This document shows, one piece after another, positions 22,436 to 23,086 of a stretch of DNA of 23,086 nucleotides (its first letter is position 1; each line of letters begins with the position of its first letter). The stretch covers positions 1 through 23,086 of the forward strand of contig SZOR01000066.1 of assembly GCA_030263275.1 (NCBI GenBank). Reading direction: 5' to 3'. The DNA comes from DSNY01 sp016861185. GTDB lineage: Bacteria; Pseudomonadota; Gammaproteobacteria; Burkholderiales; Burkholderiaceae_F. The notes beneath the pieces are model-generated. The model saw only the letters and a list, made by a program, of their open reading frames with translations, was not told the origin of the DNA and ran no database searches. The translations under genes and the position numbers were made by a program.

Positions 22436-23086
22436 TCAGATGTCGTCGGCGCGGCTGCGCAGGCGCGAGATCATGCCCTGGGGCGCGCCGATCACGAACT
22501 CGTAGCGCCGATCGGTATGGCGTTCGGGGTCCTCGCTGTCGAACGCGCGCTCGATGAAACTGACCAAGCCGTCGTTGCGCACCGTGATCACCGTCGTCGC
22601 GCGGGTGCCGTAGCCGTTGGCGCGGATCTGGATCGCCGACAGCACGCGTTCCCATTCGAGCGGCACGCCGGTCGACGGCAGCGCGCTGTCCGGCGCAAGC
22701 GCGCGATCGGCCATCAGCGCCAGCAGCGCATCGGGGTCCACGCGGCTGGCAAGCTGACAGGCAAAGCGGCCGACCGCGCGTGTGACCTTGGGCCAGGGCG
22801 TGTCCAGGAAGGCGTTGGACAGTCCGTAAATGCCGGGTTCAAGCCGGCGCGGCGCCTCGCCGAGCCGGTTGCTGTGATAGTGCAGCTCGGGTTCGCGCCC
22901 GGGCGCGGCGAGCGCGTCGCCGACTAGCAGATTGAATCCGTTGTAGGCGTGCGAACGGACGGCGAGGTTCTGCAGCCAGTTCGCGATCGACTCGCCGGAC
23001 TGCAGCGCAGACACCACCAGCGCCCCGCGTGTCGGTGCATGCGGGTTGCGCTCGCTCGGCGCGCGCACGTTGGTCAGCATCGCAAA
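22436..23086 (-). CDS. NRDE/TANGO2-family protein, C-terminal part (cut by window edge)
   Basis: About 216 C-terminal residues are visible; the frame stays open through the last base, and an in-frame Met in MLTNVRAPSERN is internal. Recognised from LTNVRAPSERNPHAPTRGALV, FNLLVGD, YGLSNAFLDTPWPKV, and TVITV near the end, which match the TANGO2 / NRDE family. The name-giving Asn-Arg-Asp-Glu motif should lie upstream, outside the window. Family members may act in haem trafficking or as Ntn-type hydrolases; the bacterial role is not settled. It converges on the acetyltransferase gene and is not part of the catabolic run. Confidence 0.9.
   Translation of the reverse strand, partial: FAMLTNVRAPSERNPHAPTRGALVVSALQSGESIANWLQNLAVRSHAYNGFNLLVGDALAAPGREPELHYHSNRLGEAPRRLEPGIYGLSNAFLDTPWPKVTRAVGRFACQLASRVDPDALLALMADRALAPDSALPSTGVPLEWERVLSAIQIRANGYGTRATTVITVRNDGLVSFIERAFDSEDPERHTDRRYEFVIGAPQGMISRLRSRADDI

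Overview
The window is high-GC, tightly packed bacterial DNA, most like a betaproteobacterium of the order Burkholderiales. This rests on protein character, strong G/C third-position bias, GTG/TTG starts, and the order selO-msrB-yciB-bolA-ppiC; it is not a species call. I see no rRNA, tRNA, CRISPR array, insertion sequence or phage gene. The longest stretch without a gene is about 130 bases. A nine-base N run inside bolA marks an assembly join.

Left part (bases 93-3791, minus strand): a five-gene unit transcribed leftward, selO (protein AMPylase), msrB (methionine sulfoxide reductase), yciB (inner-membrane septation protein), bolA, and a secreted parvulin-type prolyl isomerase. The last four genes overlap each other by 4-8 bases. 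The theme is redox and envelope maintenance.

Middle and right part (3866-22420, plus strand): a run of 15 genes in one direction with mostly tiny gaps. It opens with an acyl-CoA ligase and a complete Liv-type (branched-chain amino acid family) ABC importer: binding protein, two permeases and two ATPases. Next come a fused enoyl-CoA hydratase/3-hydroxyacyl-CoA dehydrogenase, a ~620-residue acyl-CoA dehydrogenase, an SDR, a PaaI-type thioesterase, a CurA-like alkenal/enone reductase, a second SDR and an epoxide-hydrolase-like alpha/beta hydrolase. The run ends with an exported M16 metallopeptidase, a YbgC-type thioesterase and a GNAT acetyltransferase. Read together, the first twelve genes look like an uptake, CoA-activation and beta-oxidation module for an unidentified carboxylic acid, possibly branched, cyclic or aromatic-derived. 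There is no thiolase, no electron-transfer flavoprotein and no transcriptional regulator in the window, so the pathway is incomplete here. The far right holds the C-terminal part of an NRDE/TANGO2-family gene on the minus strand, cut by the window edge.

The most interesting signals are in the transporter. The two ATPase subunits carry non-consensus residues (LivF Walker A Arg for Lys; LivG signature Ala for Gly) that by the standard ABC dimer geometry fall in the same composite ATP site, predicting one canonical and one degenerate site. LivM carries a ~110-residue C-terminal extension with two extra hydrophobic segments. A strong intrinsic terminator lies between binding protein and permeases, and a MITE/REP-like inverted repeat lies between the two ATPase genes.
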